NCBI GenBank assembly: GCA_029204225.1
Contig: CM055094.1
Span: 22,940,657-23,004,656 of the forward strand
Length of the DNA: 64,000 nt
Direction: 5' to 3'
Source of the DNA: Diphasiastrum complanatum
Lineage: Eukaryota; Streptophyta; Lycopodiopsida; Lycopodiales; Lycopodiaceae
Shown: one piece after another, positions 21,384 through 31,875 of the stretch
Layout: every line of letters begins with the position of its first letter
How positions within the stretch are numbered: position 1 is the first letter of the stretch
Notes under the pieces: generated by a model
Database searches by the model: none
Seen by the model: the letters and a program-made list of their open reading frames with translations, nothing else
Told to the model about the DNA's origin: nothing
Position numbers and translations under genes: made by a program

Positions 21384-22325
21384 TGTGGGATTTCTATTTT
21401 CTCAATCCCTATCTCTCTACTTATCTAGATCCATTCACTCGTTGTTGTAAATACATGTACAATCACATACTCTATAGAAATGCAAAAGAATCAATGATAG
21501 TGTTTCTCCGATTGTTCGGACACCTTTGACTATTCGGCCATTCTTGATTATTCAGCCATCCTTGATTATTCGGCCATCTTTGATTGTTCGACCATCCTCG
21601 ATAGTTCGATCAACTCGGACCATCTGACCAGATTTAATTATTCGACCATCCTTGAACAATTGGATGTAATCTGACTATCGACGGAGCAACAAGTACATTG
21701 AATCACGACCATACAGAATCTCTAACAGAATCAGTACTGTTCAAAGATGACAGCCAACAGCACATAGTGCCTTAATCCTAGCTGTAAATTATAGATTAGG
21801 CATTCTTTTAATTAGTTGGCCATGTGTATAAATCCAGCCTTATCAGTTGCTCGGTTAGCTCAAGAGACATTGTAGCAGATCAATCGAACATCCATAGCAC
21901 AAATGTTTTGTTCCTTCTCTCTATTATTACTTAGTATTGTTTCAAAAAGTATGCGACTCTGACTGCATTCAAAGTGTATCTATTCATGATTGAATAATCA
22001 ATGTTCTAGTAATCTAGGCCATGTATATTGTGATTAAATGCTCATTTTATTCATATTCAGATCGATTCTTGCTTGTAGATAAATTTATTTGTAGATTAAA
22101 TTATTTGTATGACTGATAGCCTGTGTAGATTTGATGTCCTAATACACTTTCGCAAAGCCAAATCTAAAACCAAATTAATTCGTGCATGGCTATGGAATCG
22201 ATTGTATCGATCTATGACTTCGAACTATTGAAGTCAGTTTGAATCTGATAGATGTAGTTGCATGCACCGAGGATTCCATGATCGCTTCCCTGTGTCACAA
22301 CGAACAGACCTTAGGGATCCCAACA
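21384..22325 (+). mobile_element. 3' LTR of copia element D (~942 bp)
   Basis: The purine tract AAGGGTCGGG is followed by TGTGGGATTTC, and the LTR ends CCAACA at 22325; its last 304 bp match the 5' LTR. A TATA-like GTGTATAAATCC at ~21825 could be the element's promoter. Five bases after it (AGACA) resemble those before the 5' LTR stub (AGTCA), but this is weak evidence for a target duplication because the 5' LTR seems truncated. Confidence 0.75.
21510..21660. repeat. ~18-bp minisatellite in U3 of element D
   Basis: The phrase TTGATTATTCGGCCATC recurs about seven times with changes (TGACTATTCGGCCATTC, TTGATTATTCAGCCATCC, TTGATTGTTCGACCATCC, AATTATTCGACCATCC). It lies upstream of the TATA-like site, where LTR enhancer repeats are usual. 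Confidence 0.85.
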
Positions 22326-22934
22326 AGACAGAGATCAAGTAGCGAAACATCCAATATTGACAAAATCTGAATACAAATCTAGATAGTTATTTATTCAGAT
22401 TGATGTATATAAATACAAGTCAGATTGATGTTGTGAGCATGAGGCAATAGCAAGTGAAACCGCGTGCTCACAAAGCTAACTACGATTTGTAACAACTATG
22501 AGCTTATTCTGACAATCAATCTAAAAATGAGAATAATCAATGCATGAAAGCATCCACTATGTTTGTCTCTAATAAACTGGCATCTCAACGATTATGACCA
22601 CTTAAACATATGTAGATCAGCGTATCTTGTTACCTCTATTGTTATTGATTACAATGATAATCTATATACAAATTTGGCATTGGTGTAGATGTATGTACAA
22701 GAAAAGAGTTGTTGGGCCATCTAAAGTACATCATCGTGGCTCTGTTGCGGTCATTGTCAAAGTGATTGCATAGTACAGGAGATGGGCATGAGAAGTCCTC
22801 GACAAGTCAAGGTCTGCGGACTTCCTGGACAAGTCGGCCAAGTTGTGAAGTTTTTAGCACGTGTGAACTTCACCACACACCTTACAGGATCTTACTGAGG
22901 CATTGTCATTGGACAAGATTGATCAAAGAACAGA
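22326..22934. other. Unassigned repeat-derived DNA
   Basis: No coding sense, LTR ends, PBS or PPT found. It separates element D from the truncated pol of element C and may be remains of the missing 3' end of C. Confidence 0.35.
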
Positions 22935-25612
22935 TTACTTGAAAAATCTATGGCAAGAGCACAATGGCATACATCTGACTGAAAAATCTAACTTCTCACT
23001 CCCTGTTAGAATGATATCATCAACATAAATAAGGACTCGAAAAACCCACTTGCAACCAATGGTGTGCTTGTTGGATGGAAGATCCACAAGCTCCCATGTC
23101 TTATTGGCCATCAAAGTATCATATTCCTCCTTCATGGCAAGGTACCATTCCTTCGAGTTGAGTGCATCATATACATCCTTTGGCTCCTCATGAGAAATAA
23201 AATAAGCACAATTAGTGGAGTTGATTTCCACTTGCTTGCCTCTATCTTCATAGGTAAGCCTCCTAGACTCGGATCTTTCTCTTTGAGATCTCCTTGGTGA
23301 AAAGATTCGAGGTGACTCCTCCTCAATTCTTCGTCCCATCTCTCCATGATAGTCTTCAAGGGTGATGATTGGAGTATCTTTGTGAGAATATTTGAACTCG
23401 GCCTCCTCAAGAATGTATTTTTGATCCTCATGGAATATAACATCCCTACTCTCAATTGTAGTTGAGGTAGAGGGAACATAGATTCTGTAAGCTTTCTTGT
23501 TGGATGCATATCCAACCATGATCCCTTTAATAGAATTAGAATCATCTCTTTTCCTTGTTTCCAAGGGCACATGAACAAAGCAAGCAGAACCAAAAACTTA
23601 AGGTGATCTACCTTAGGTTTCTTCTTAAACAAGACTTCAAAAGGTGATTTTCCAGCAAGTGCATTGTGAGGTAATCTATTGCACAAATAGTTTGCACAAT
23701 TTATAGCTTCACCCCAATATCTAATAGGCAAAGAGGCTTCAACTCGAATTGCTTTAGCACATTCACATAAAAATCTATTTTTCCTCTCAGCAACTCCATT
23801 TTGAGATGGAGAATAAGCACAAGAAAACTCTCTCTTTATTCCTTCACCTTCACAGTATTCATGAAACTTGTTGGAGATGTATTCACCTCCTCCATCACAT
23901 CTTAAAGCCTCAACTTTGAAAGAAAACGGTTTCTCAACATAAGCTTTGAAGATTAGAAAGTGATAAAAAACCATAGCCTTTGAAGAAAGTCGATACAACC
24001 AAGTATATCTTGTAAAGTCATCAATAAAGGTGACAAAACATGTTGCACCACCAATACTTTTAGAAGAGAAAAAATGTACATCCGAATGTATAAGCTCCAA
24101 AGGATGAGTAGTCTTTATAAAAGACTTCTGATATGGCTTTTTGTGTGATTTTGCAATAGCACAAGCCTCACAAGGCTTGAAATCTTTGGAAAGAGATTTT
24201 GGAAGACCAATTGCCTTCACTTTCTTGACCATAGAAGACATAGATTTAAAGTTAGGATGCCCCAACCTTCTATGCCAAAACTCCTCCTTAGATAACAAAG
24301 CAACTTCACAAAGGTTTGCATTCTCATAAGAATTCAACTTAAAAATTCCACCACATCTAGATCCATCAGCTAGGATCTCATCATTTTTCTTGATAAAGCA
24401 AGTATTGGAGTTGAACTTTACATCACAACCCTTATCAAGCAACTTTCCCACACTAATCAAGTTCTTTGTAAGTTTTGTAATGAAAAGAACATTAGAAAGT
24501 GCAAGAACTTTTGAAGAAGCAAGTTTCAATGGAATGTTGCCAATTCCTTCTATAGAGCACTCATGATCATTAGTAGTGTAAATAGATCTCTTAAGTCCTT
24601 TGTAAGGTACAATTGAGTCAAATAACTCCTTTGAACAGCACATATGTGAAGAAGCTCCACTATATATGTACCAAGCTCCATCTTTCTTGAAAGGTGATGA
24701 AGAAAAACTGGACACCATAAGTGATCCTTCTCCATCACTTGCAACAAAATCTTCTTCAATCTCTTTGGAGAGATTAGCTTGCTTGAGTTGGTTTTTCTTC
24801 TTAAAGCAATTAGAGGCATAGTGCCCATTCTTGCCACAGAAGAAACACTTCACTTTCTTCTTCTTGGTCTTTGAAGTAGAAGGATGAGATGAATCATCCT
24901 CTTCACCATCTTTGTCTCAATCTTTGGCTTTGTCTTTGTTGGATGCTTGAGAAAACTGGTTCTTACTCCTTTCTTTATGCTTGTCTTTGACAAAGAGGGC
25001 TTTGTCACTTCCACCATGCTCTAGTTTGTTCATCCTAGATAGTTTATAGGTTTGCCTAGATTCTTCAGAAATAAGAATTCCTTGGAGAGTTTCTAGATTA
25101 GGCAGCTCCTCCTTAATGGCAAAAGACTGAACAAGACTATCATAGTCATCTCTCAAAATGACTTGAACTAGCTCATCTTGGTTAATAGTAACACCAACAC
25201 AAGAAAGCTCTCTATGTAAATCTTTAACTCTCAGAACATAGTTTGATGCACTCTTTTCACTTCTTTGGAAACTTTGGAAAATCTGATTTCTAAGAGTGAG
25301 TATTCTAGAAGTATTCTTTGCTTCATAGATGGACTTAAGTGCATCCCAAGCTTCTTTGGCTGTAGTGCAAGATCCTATCTCTCTCAAAATTTCATTAGAT
25401 GCATTCATCTTAATGAAATGGAGAGCCATTCTATCTCTCTTCCTATACTTAGGAATTTCAACCTGTGCTTGAGGCTCCTCCTCAACACCAAGCACAATGT
25501 CCATAACATCTTGGAGTATCAAAATAGACTCCATTCTGAACTTCCAAATTGAGTAACTAGAAGTATTTAGTCTTTCATTTGCTTCTAGAAGATATCCTCC
25601 CAGAGGTGCCAT
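22935..25612 (-). pseudogene. copia element C polyprotein (gag, PR, IN, partial RT)
   Basis: gag (25612-24917) begins MAPLGGYLLEANERLN and carries SIWKFRMESILILQD and ATAKEAWDAL-like features of UBN2 gag; a knuckle KCFFCGKNGHYASNCFKK follows (intact C-C-H-C). The protease motif reads YSGASSHM, so the catalytic Asp is lost. Pre-integrase (FWHRRLGHPNFKS) and integrase (HSDVHFFS, TFIDDFTRYTWLY, RCDGGGEY, SPSQNGVAERKNR) are nearly intact with D, D and E present. Linker and RT N-terminus follow in another frame (AMKEEYDTLMANKTWELVDLP, GCKWVFR), then an internal deletion joins directly to LIYVDDIILTGSEK. RT core, RNase H and 3' LTR are missing. Confidence 0.93.
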
Positions 25613-26370
25613 TTAGATGAAGACTTCTTAGTTATTGGACTGCAATATGTTTGATCTTGTTCCAATCAAACTTGAAGTTGCTACTCTCTTTCACTATAGG
25701 TATTTTCAAGGATATTCTACCTTCCTATGTGAAACACTTGCAACTATATTTGAGAAGGATCTCAAATATTCCACAAGACAAGATTATCTAGATCAGACAC
25801 ACAAAGTGAATTGTGACACTTTGGCAAGTTTGAATCCTACTTTTGGCATGTGTGAAATGCTTCAAAAGAAAACACTATTGACACTCAGAAGGCTCAAAGG
25901 GTGTTCAATTACTTCAAACTTAGTCTTGATCTTCAGTTTCGTATGAAGGATGCTCAAAACAATGGATTCAGAACAAAGCAAGGTTGAATCAAATCAGAAT
26001 GCTGTCACTTGGATTTTGGACCTATCCCTATCCTCTTTAAGAGCTTATAACTCTTGATAGACACATCAGATTGATTTGATTTCAAATTCTATGGAAAGTA
26101 CAGATCATAAGCTTTACATCAAGCTATAAGACCACTATCTTTGGATCTACAAGCAAGGAGATAGAAGGGACGGAAAATCTCTGATTTTTACACGTGTGAA
26201 ATTTCAGAATTCTGTACTACCACTATTTAGGTCTGAAAATTCAGTTCCAATCTGATTTGATCCAAATACACTTCAGAGAAAGGTGAGAAAAAGTGCAAAA
26301 CTGCATTTTTGCTTGAATTAGCTCTCAATTTCTTGTACAATCAAAGATGTTAGCATGCAAAGCTCAATTT
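25613..26370 (-). other. Leader of copia element C
   Basis: About 760 bp between the gag start and the PBS, without coding sense. It includes an ACACGTGTGAAATTT phrase at ~26198 and its 30 bp next to the PBS match the sequence after the PBS at 60834. Confidence 0.7.
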
Positions 26371-26383
26371 GGCTCTGATACCA
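26371..26383 (-). other. tRNA-Met primer binding site, element C
   Basis: The minus strand reads TGGTATCAGAGCC immediately after the LTR end TTTTGTCA. It is an exact initiator tRNA-Met PBS. Confidence 0.93.
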
Positions 26384-27170
26384 TGACAAAATTTCCAGAA
26401 TTCACACGTGTGGGGAGTGTCCACAAGTATGATGGATCTAATTTAGCTTTGTGAATAGCATAATAACATGATTCTAGATTTATTTACAAGATCTAGTTCA
26501 GAAGATATGGCTTAACCACAATCTAGCGTGCTAAGCATCAGAATATGATAGTAATAAATCAATAATGAGAAAAAGTACAAGATATTAGTGTATTAGCATT
26601 AGCCTCAACATGAGTTAGAGAGAGAAAGATAGAGAGATAACAAGCAAAAATTGTCTGGATCCAAAATGGCATGAGATACCTACAAAGCTTTGGTTCTTCA
26701 TCACAAAATACGAGGAGAGCTACACATATTTGTGGAGTTTGAGGTAGCTCAAGGTAGAACCACATCCATCCATCATTTAATGACATCTAAAGTGAAAACT
26801 AGAGTCTATGTGATCACTCCTCATGCATGAAACTCTACCAACTTTTTGCAAGTGTGCTAGTTCTAACTAGAAATGTACAAATCATCATGCATTTGTCCAT
26901 TACACTTTGTGCATGCCTTGCATGTCACTATGGATCACTTACAATTAATGCATGTGAATTGCCATGAGTTTCTACAAGCATAATTTTGCTAATTCTATGT
27001 CTACAAACTATATGCAAGTTGTACTCATCATTATAGATATGACATACCCATGTAGCTCAAGTTCTATCTAGGCCAAACTTGGCATTTTGCATTTATGAAC
27101 AACATACTTGCATGGTACAATTTTTATAGCAAGCCTAAAGTCAAGATGGATTATTTTTTCCATTTCAACA
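26384..27170 (-). mobile_element. 5' LTR of copia element C (787 bp)
   Basis: The minus strand starts TGTTGAAATGG (27170) and ends TTTTGTCA (26384) beside the PBS. A second copy of the same LTR, also followed by an exact PBS, lies on the plus strand at 60031-60821; the two match along their whole length. It contains an exact CACACGTGTG at 26403-26412. Confidence 0.92.
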
Positions 27171-27432
27171 AATTGTGATGAGGAGAAAAGGTGATTGATT
27201 GATGAGAAATTTGTCAAATTCGCACAACTTTCGCGAAGGCGAATTAATCACGACTCTCTTCGGCTCAGATGGAGTTCAGATGCGACCGCTGGACACTACC
27301 AGCTGAATCGCTCCTACAATCCTCCAGAGTGTAGTCAGTCACTGCTGATCTACGTTCATAAAATTCATACAACATTCGACTTAGTTTCAACCAAATTGCG
27401 GAATTCAAAATGAACAAGAAAACTCAGACATA
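27171..27432. other. Unassigned spacer
   Basis: Short non-coding stretch between the outer end of the element C LTR (27170) and an LTR-like repeat. It contains TTTCGCGAAGG at ~27230, similar to CGCGAA phrases near 28010-28060. Confidence 0.35.
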
Positions 27433-27862
27433 TGAAATATCAGCATAAGCATTCAGCATTCAAGATCAGACACAACAAAAAAATAATCTATATTAATTTT
27501 CTCTGAATTTCTTCAAGCACTACATGTGAATCCACGCAGTGCGTTGGCGTGAAAGAAACACGGTTCTCTCACGAATAGTAGTCTCGCTTCACTAGCGGAT
27601 AGTTGGATCTTCTGATCCTAGACAGAATTGTCTTCGCGCGCAGGCGGACATGTATTCTGTATATCGTCTTGATTGCTTACTAGCATCAGACTTCTTCACT
27701 CTGTTACACTATGTGTATTCTGTTTTATCTATGTGTCAAGTATCATCCAATAAGCATGGTCGCTCTATGTAAATCGAAGATTAGAGTGATTAAGTATCTA
27801 CGTCTAACCAGGGAATTACAAGAGTGGTAGAATAGCCACAACCTAGGAAGTATTTGCTGACG
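27433..27862. repeat. LTR-like repeat, copy 1 (partner at 58690-59090)
   Basis: It shares with 58690-59090, same orientation, ATTCAAGATCAGACA, CGCAGTGCGTTGGCGTG-like, CTCACGAATAGTAGTCTCGC-like, GCAGGCGGAC, TTGCTTACTAGC, TTAGAGTGATTAA and AAGAGTGGYAGAWTAGCCAC phrases. It borders the 3' side of a minus-strand RNase H reading frame, so it is probably the 3' LTR of that element, but ends, PPT and PBS were not resolved. Confidence 0.65.
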
Positions 27863-27875
27863 TCATGCCATGAGT

Positions 27876-28526
27876 TCAAATTACTGTACTTCTGGGTACT
27901 TGCGTGATCTCTGGTGGTACTCCTTGGAGCGTGAGCGCTGAACGAGTTTTGTTTACCACGCCTGCCTTCTTCCGTAGTGGACCATGAAGGAATCTCATTC
28001 GTGGATCTTTTGTGTTCGCGAACCGTTCGTCTTCGTCTTCGTTGACTTTCGCGTTCGCGAAACTCTTCGTGTTTTGTGTCTCCAAATGTTCGAGTTCACG
28101 CATGTTTTCGTCAGGCAAAGGGATGAAAGCTAGCAAGGCTTTGTAATCAGAAACATTTTGTTTCATCAGCTCCCTCTCAAAGCATGATAGCTTTACGGTC
28201 CCGAGACTGCTCCTTTGCCTTTCAAAGAGTCCTTTATCTAGAGCCTTTGTGAAGATGTTAGCAACCATGTCTTTCGTTCCTATGAAGGTGGTCTGCATCA
28301 TTTTCTTTTCAATCAGATCCTTGATCAAGTGACACTTGATCACAATGTGCTTCGTTCTAAAATGGAACACAGGATCTTTCGTCAGGTGTATTGTAGAGGT
28401 GTTGTCCATCTGCAAGACCAGAGGCTCGTTCCTTGTTTCGCCCAATTCATCCAAGAACTGCCTTAGCCAAATTATTTCGTTGGCCATCTTCGCTGCTGCT
28501 ACGTACTCTGCTTCACAGGATGGCTG
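27876..28526 (-). pseudogene. copia RNase H C-terminal fragment with a long in-frame tail
   Basis: The minus frame reads CEAEYVAAAKMANEIIWLRQFLDELG, LQMDNTSTIHLTKDP, FRTKHIVIKCHLIKDLIE and MVANIFTKALDKGLFERQRSSLG, the standard end of copia RNase H. The frame then continues about 100 residues with charged, low-similarity sequence (DENMRELEHLETQNT, NEDEDERFANTKDP) before a stop. Such a tail is not typical and may be read-through into LTR or leader. At 28526 the fragment meets a plus-strand gag fragment head to head. Confidence 0.85.
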
Positions 28527-29200
28527 GGCTACAATGGTCTACAATGAACTAGTACAAGTAATTTTGAATGGATTAGGAGATGAGCTCTCTAATCTAGTTC
28601 AATCTATTGCTATTCAAAACCAACTTCCATAAATTGAAAAATTGCATAATGTTCTTGTGGCCAAGGAGAGTAGGCTTCTAGACCTCAAAACAAGAATGGG
28701 GTCCTTATCACTACATAATGGTGATGAGAAAGCAAACTTCACATCTAAAGGCAAAAAGAAGACTCACCCTTTCAAGAAGATCCAAGGCAAAGAGGCCGAG
28801 GCAAAGGATGGAGGATCTACCTCCAAAGAGAAGCAAAAGAACAAAGCAAAGCTGAAGTGTTTCTTTTGTGGGAAGAAAGGATACTTTGCTTCCGAATGCT
28901 ATAAGAAGAAGAATGCACAAGGGATTGAAGATCAAGGCAATCTTCCACAAGGGGAGGAGGAAGATGATGGCTTCAATACATCCTTGATGGTAGAATCTAC
29001 ACCAACATCAAGCCAAGAGACATGGTGGATTGATAGTGGGGCTAGTTCCCACATGTCATTCAACAAGCATTATTTTTCTAATGTACTTTCTTGTAATGAT
29101 TCTAAGAAATCAATCTACACTTCTAGTGATCAAGAATGCAAGATATTGACTCCAATGAATGCTCCGCTCTGGCTAGCGTTGTATAGAGCAACTATATTCA
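28527..29200 (+). pseudogene. copia gag-protease fragment
   Basis: Plus-strand gag reads NELVQVILNGLGDELSNLVQS, a TAA (28630-28632, where Gln is expected) and ESRLLDLKTRMGSLSL. A zinc knuckle CFFCGKKGYFASECYKKK has Tyr in place of the essential His (CAT/CAC to TAC, a C-to-T change). The protease site WWIDSGASSHMSFNKHYF is intact. Homology ends near 29160, where minus-strand pieces of another element begin. It belongs to the element C family by resemblance. Confidence 0.88.
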
Positions 29201-30722
29201 TGTGATACAGTCTCCTGTGCCATACAATATCCATCAATTCGTTGATCTGGTGAGCTTGTTCTGAAGGTACTCAAATTCTGAGGTAATATAGGTTCCCCTT
29301 TCACTATCCTATGGTGATGAGCTGAGTGGTTGTGGATTCAACCACTTCATAGGTATCGCCTTCAAAGTTGATTGTCAACCCTGCATCTACCGTCTTGGCA
29401 ACAGATAGTAGGTCCTTCTGAAGAGTGGGCACGTATAGAATATCATCGAGCCTTCTGTCTCTATCTTTGGTGCTTAACCACAATGCTCCAGTTCTGCTGA
29501 CTTTGTGTCTGGAACCATCTCCCAAGATTATATATCTGAAAGATTTTGATTCTTGATAATCAGTGATCATGTGTCTTGTTGCCATGAAGTGTAACGTTGC
29601 AACTGAATCAAGAATTATTTCTTGTGTATCTGAAGTTGATGTCACACAAACATCAGTACACAAGTAGGTTGTTGGGTTCTTGCTATTGTTGCCTCTGTCT
29701 CTAGCCATCTTGGGGGACTTGGGTTCCTCCACATAGGATGAGCTATTGTCGCTCTCCCGTCTGCTCTGAGCTTTCTTGTTTCTGGGATTTTGGTTGCAGT
29801 CAATAGCTGCGTGACCCTTCTTGTGACAGTGGATGCATTATATCTTTGGATTTAGCCAACACTTATCAACCGTGTGGCCTTCTTGTGTGCATCTCATGTA
29901 GGTCTTCTTCTTACCATCTTGTTGTCTTGGCTTATTTTTGCTCTTCCATTTGCTTTCTTTGGCTCCCTCTGACTACTACTTCTAATCTTGTCTTTGGTTT
30001 GACTCCCTCTTAGGCTTGAAATTCTTCTTCTACTTCTTTGATCAGAGCTATCCTTGTCATCAAAATGTTCACGGGCTTCACCTCTTCTCTGATCTAGATT
30101 ACAACCTTTTCAAGGGTCATTTGTGGATCTTTAGCAAGCAATATTCGGGATGTCTGAAATGATCTTGGTAGAGCTCACAACATGTACGTGAGTTGCTTCT
30201 CTACTAAGACTACATCCTCTATTCTGGAATTGTATAAGGAAAGGAATAGGTCATTCATTCTTCTGATGAAGGAGAGGTCTTTACCATTCCATCTCAGATT
30301 GGTCAGCTGATCTTCAAGAAGCATAATTTGGCTTCATGATTTTGTTTGAAATCTAGTCAACAAGGTATCCCGCATTTCTCTTGCATTGGAGAGTGTGGCT
30401 AGATCAAGTGTCAAGTTGTCTTCGATGGCGGAAGATAGGACAACTACTGCCTTGTCGTTTCTTTCTCTCCATTCCCGTAGCTCCTTGCCAATGATTGTGG
30501 GCATCTATTTTGTGCCATCAACCTAGGGCCATAGACTTTTTCCTTTTAGTATGAGAGAAGTCTTCACCTTCCATGCTAGGAAGTTTGATCCTGAAGAGTC
30601 AAGAATCATGCAGATCTTTGGTTGAATGCTGCTAATGGATGTCGTAGCCTGAAAGAGTTAGGCAGGGCTCTTACTAGAGCTAACAGCTCTGATAGAGCTC
30701 ACAGATCTGATAGAGCTTTACT
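29160..30722 (-). pseudogene. copia element F: gag, protease and integrase scraps
   Basis: Next to the PBS on the minus strand comes a gag region (30722-29733) broken by many stops; gag-like phrases are visible only in pieces. The protease region is open at 29732-29304: EIILDSVATLHFMATRHMITDY replaces the usual LDSGATxHM, so the active site is damaged, and LYVPTLQKDLLSVAK closes it. Beyond 29300 there are small integrase and pre-integrase scraps (RGTYITSEFEYLQN near 29285). RT, RNase H and 3' LTR are absent. Confidence 0.8.
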
Positions 30723-30736
30723 GGGCTCTGATACCA
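30723..30736 (-). other. tRNA-Met primer binding site, element F
   Basis: The minus strand carries TGGTATCAGAGCCC one base after the LTR end. It is an exact tRNA-Met PBS. Confidence 0.92.
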
Positions 30737-30737
30737 C

Positions 30738-31497
30738 TGATGGGAATTTAGGACACATCAGAACACTTCGATAGCACTAAAGAAAAAATTTGGGACGCTC
30801 TGACTTTGGCTGATGGGAATGTCAGATGAGAGTTTGTGAATTTTTGGGGATGAAGGCTAGATAGAGCCGACTTGGCAAGAGTAGCTACTGCTATTGACTG
30901 CGGTCTAATTCTCTTCCAAGCCTCAGATCCCTACTATAGATCCCTACTGCAGATCTGATATAAAATTAAACTTGTAAATAGCAGAGAATCTTGAGTAAAA
31001 CAACAATGGAAATATATCTACTGCCAGCATGCATTCAAACATTATAGATCATACACATTACAGAACAGAGTATTGCGAAAATCGCTTCTATTATCAGAAC
31101 TAAATATACAATGTTTTCTTGAGCGTTGTCTATTTTTCAGATCAAGTGCAAGAGAGGTGTTTTCTCTCACGAGTAATGTGAATAGCTACTGTTGATTACT
31201 ATATCAAACTCTTACAGTTCTGTCGACTATGTGTCTGTATCTGCGATCTCCTTCTTATGTGATCACTCCAGGGAATTGATTAAGTTAAAAGATCTATTGA
31301 AAAAAAATGCATTAGACTTAATCAAAACTGATTTTAGTTTCCCGCCGTTGTTCTCCGTGCATTAGTAGCCTTCTGTCTGTTGCATAGTGCCTTCACACTG
31401 TAGACCTTTGAATTTTGCCAAAAGGTGATGTTCCCATCAGCCGAAGTGAGAACGTCCCGAATTTCTCCTTTAGCACTATCATCCCAAATTCCCATCA
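30738..31497 (-). mobile_element. 5' LTR of copia element F (760 bp)
   Basis: Both ends carry a long imperfect inverted repeat: TGATGGGAATTT at 30738 and AAATTCCCATCA at 31497. The PBS is one base inside. No second copy is present in the window. Confidence 0.85.
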
Positions 31498-31559
31498 GGA
31501 ACCATATACACCTGACTGGTTGGCGAACGTGAATCTTGAGATTAAGTAGATGATCTACT

Positions 31560-31827
31560 TAGAATTTGCTTCGAATAGGAACACAGGTCATGCTACACAG
31601 TAACACAAACATAAAACACTCTCCACAGAAAGCTCACATAGCAACTATATTTCTCAAAGTGAAATTACACTATACATATAGTTGTTCACTCAGGCAACCC
31701 ATGCATGACCCAGGTTGTCGTTGGCGGGACGCGTGTCCCGTCGACGTGCCTCGTGGTGAGGCCAACTGATCCTTATCAACTAATAGGACCCACAATACAG
31801 TAGCAAAGTGATTCTACTTTAATTCTA
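31560..31827 (-). mobile_element. 3' LTR of copia element G (268 bp)
   Basis: It matches 36390-36657 over its full 268 bp with about 24 differences by eye (~91% identity). On the minus strand it starts TAGAATTAAAG directly after the polypurine tract and ends AAATTCTA. The 6-bp inverted ends TAGAAT...ATTCTA replace the usual TG...CA. Confidence 0.9.
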
Positions 31828-31840
31828 CTCTCCCTTAAAG
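31828..31840 (-). other. Polypurine tract, element G
   Basis: The minus strand reads TTTAAGGGAGAG immediately before the 3' LTR, the expected site of plus-strand priming. Confidence 0.8.
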
Positions 31841-31875
31841 TAGAGTCTACTTTTTATACAGTCATAGCTTTAAAG

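Noticed and set aside
14419-22330. AGTCA/AGACA as target duplication of element D
   Set aside because: Only 4 of 5 bases agree, and the 5' LTR seems truncated at 14424, so the left five bases are probably not the original flank.
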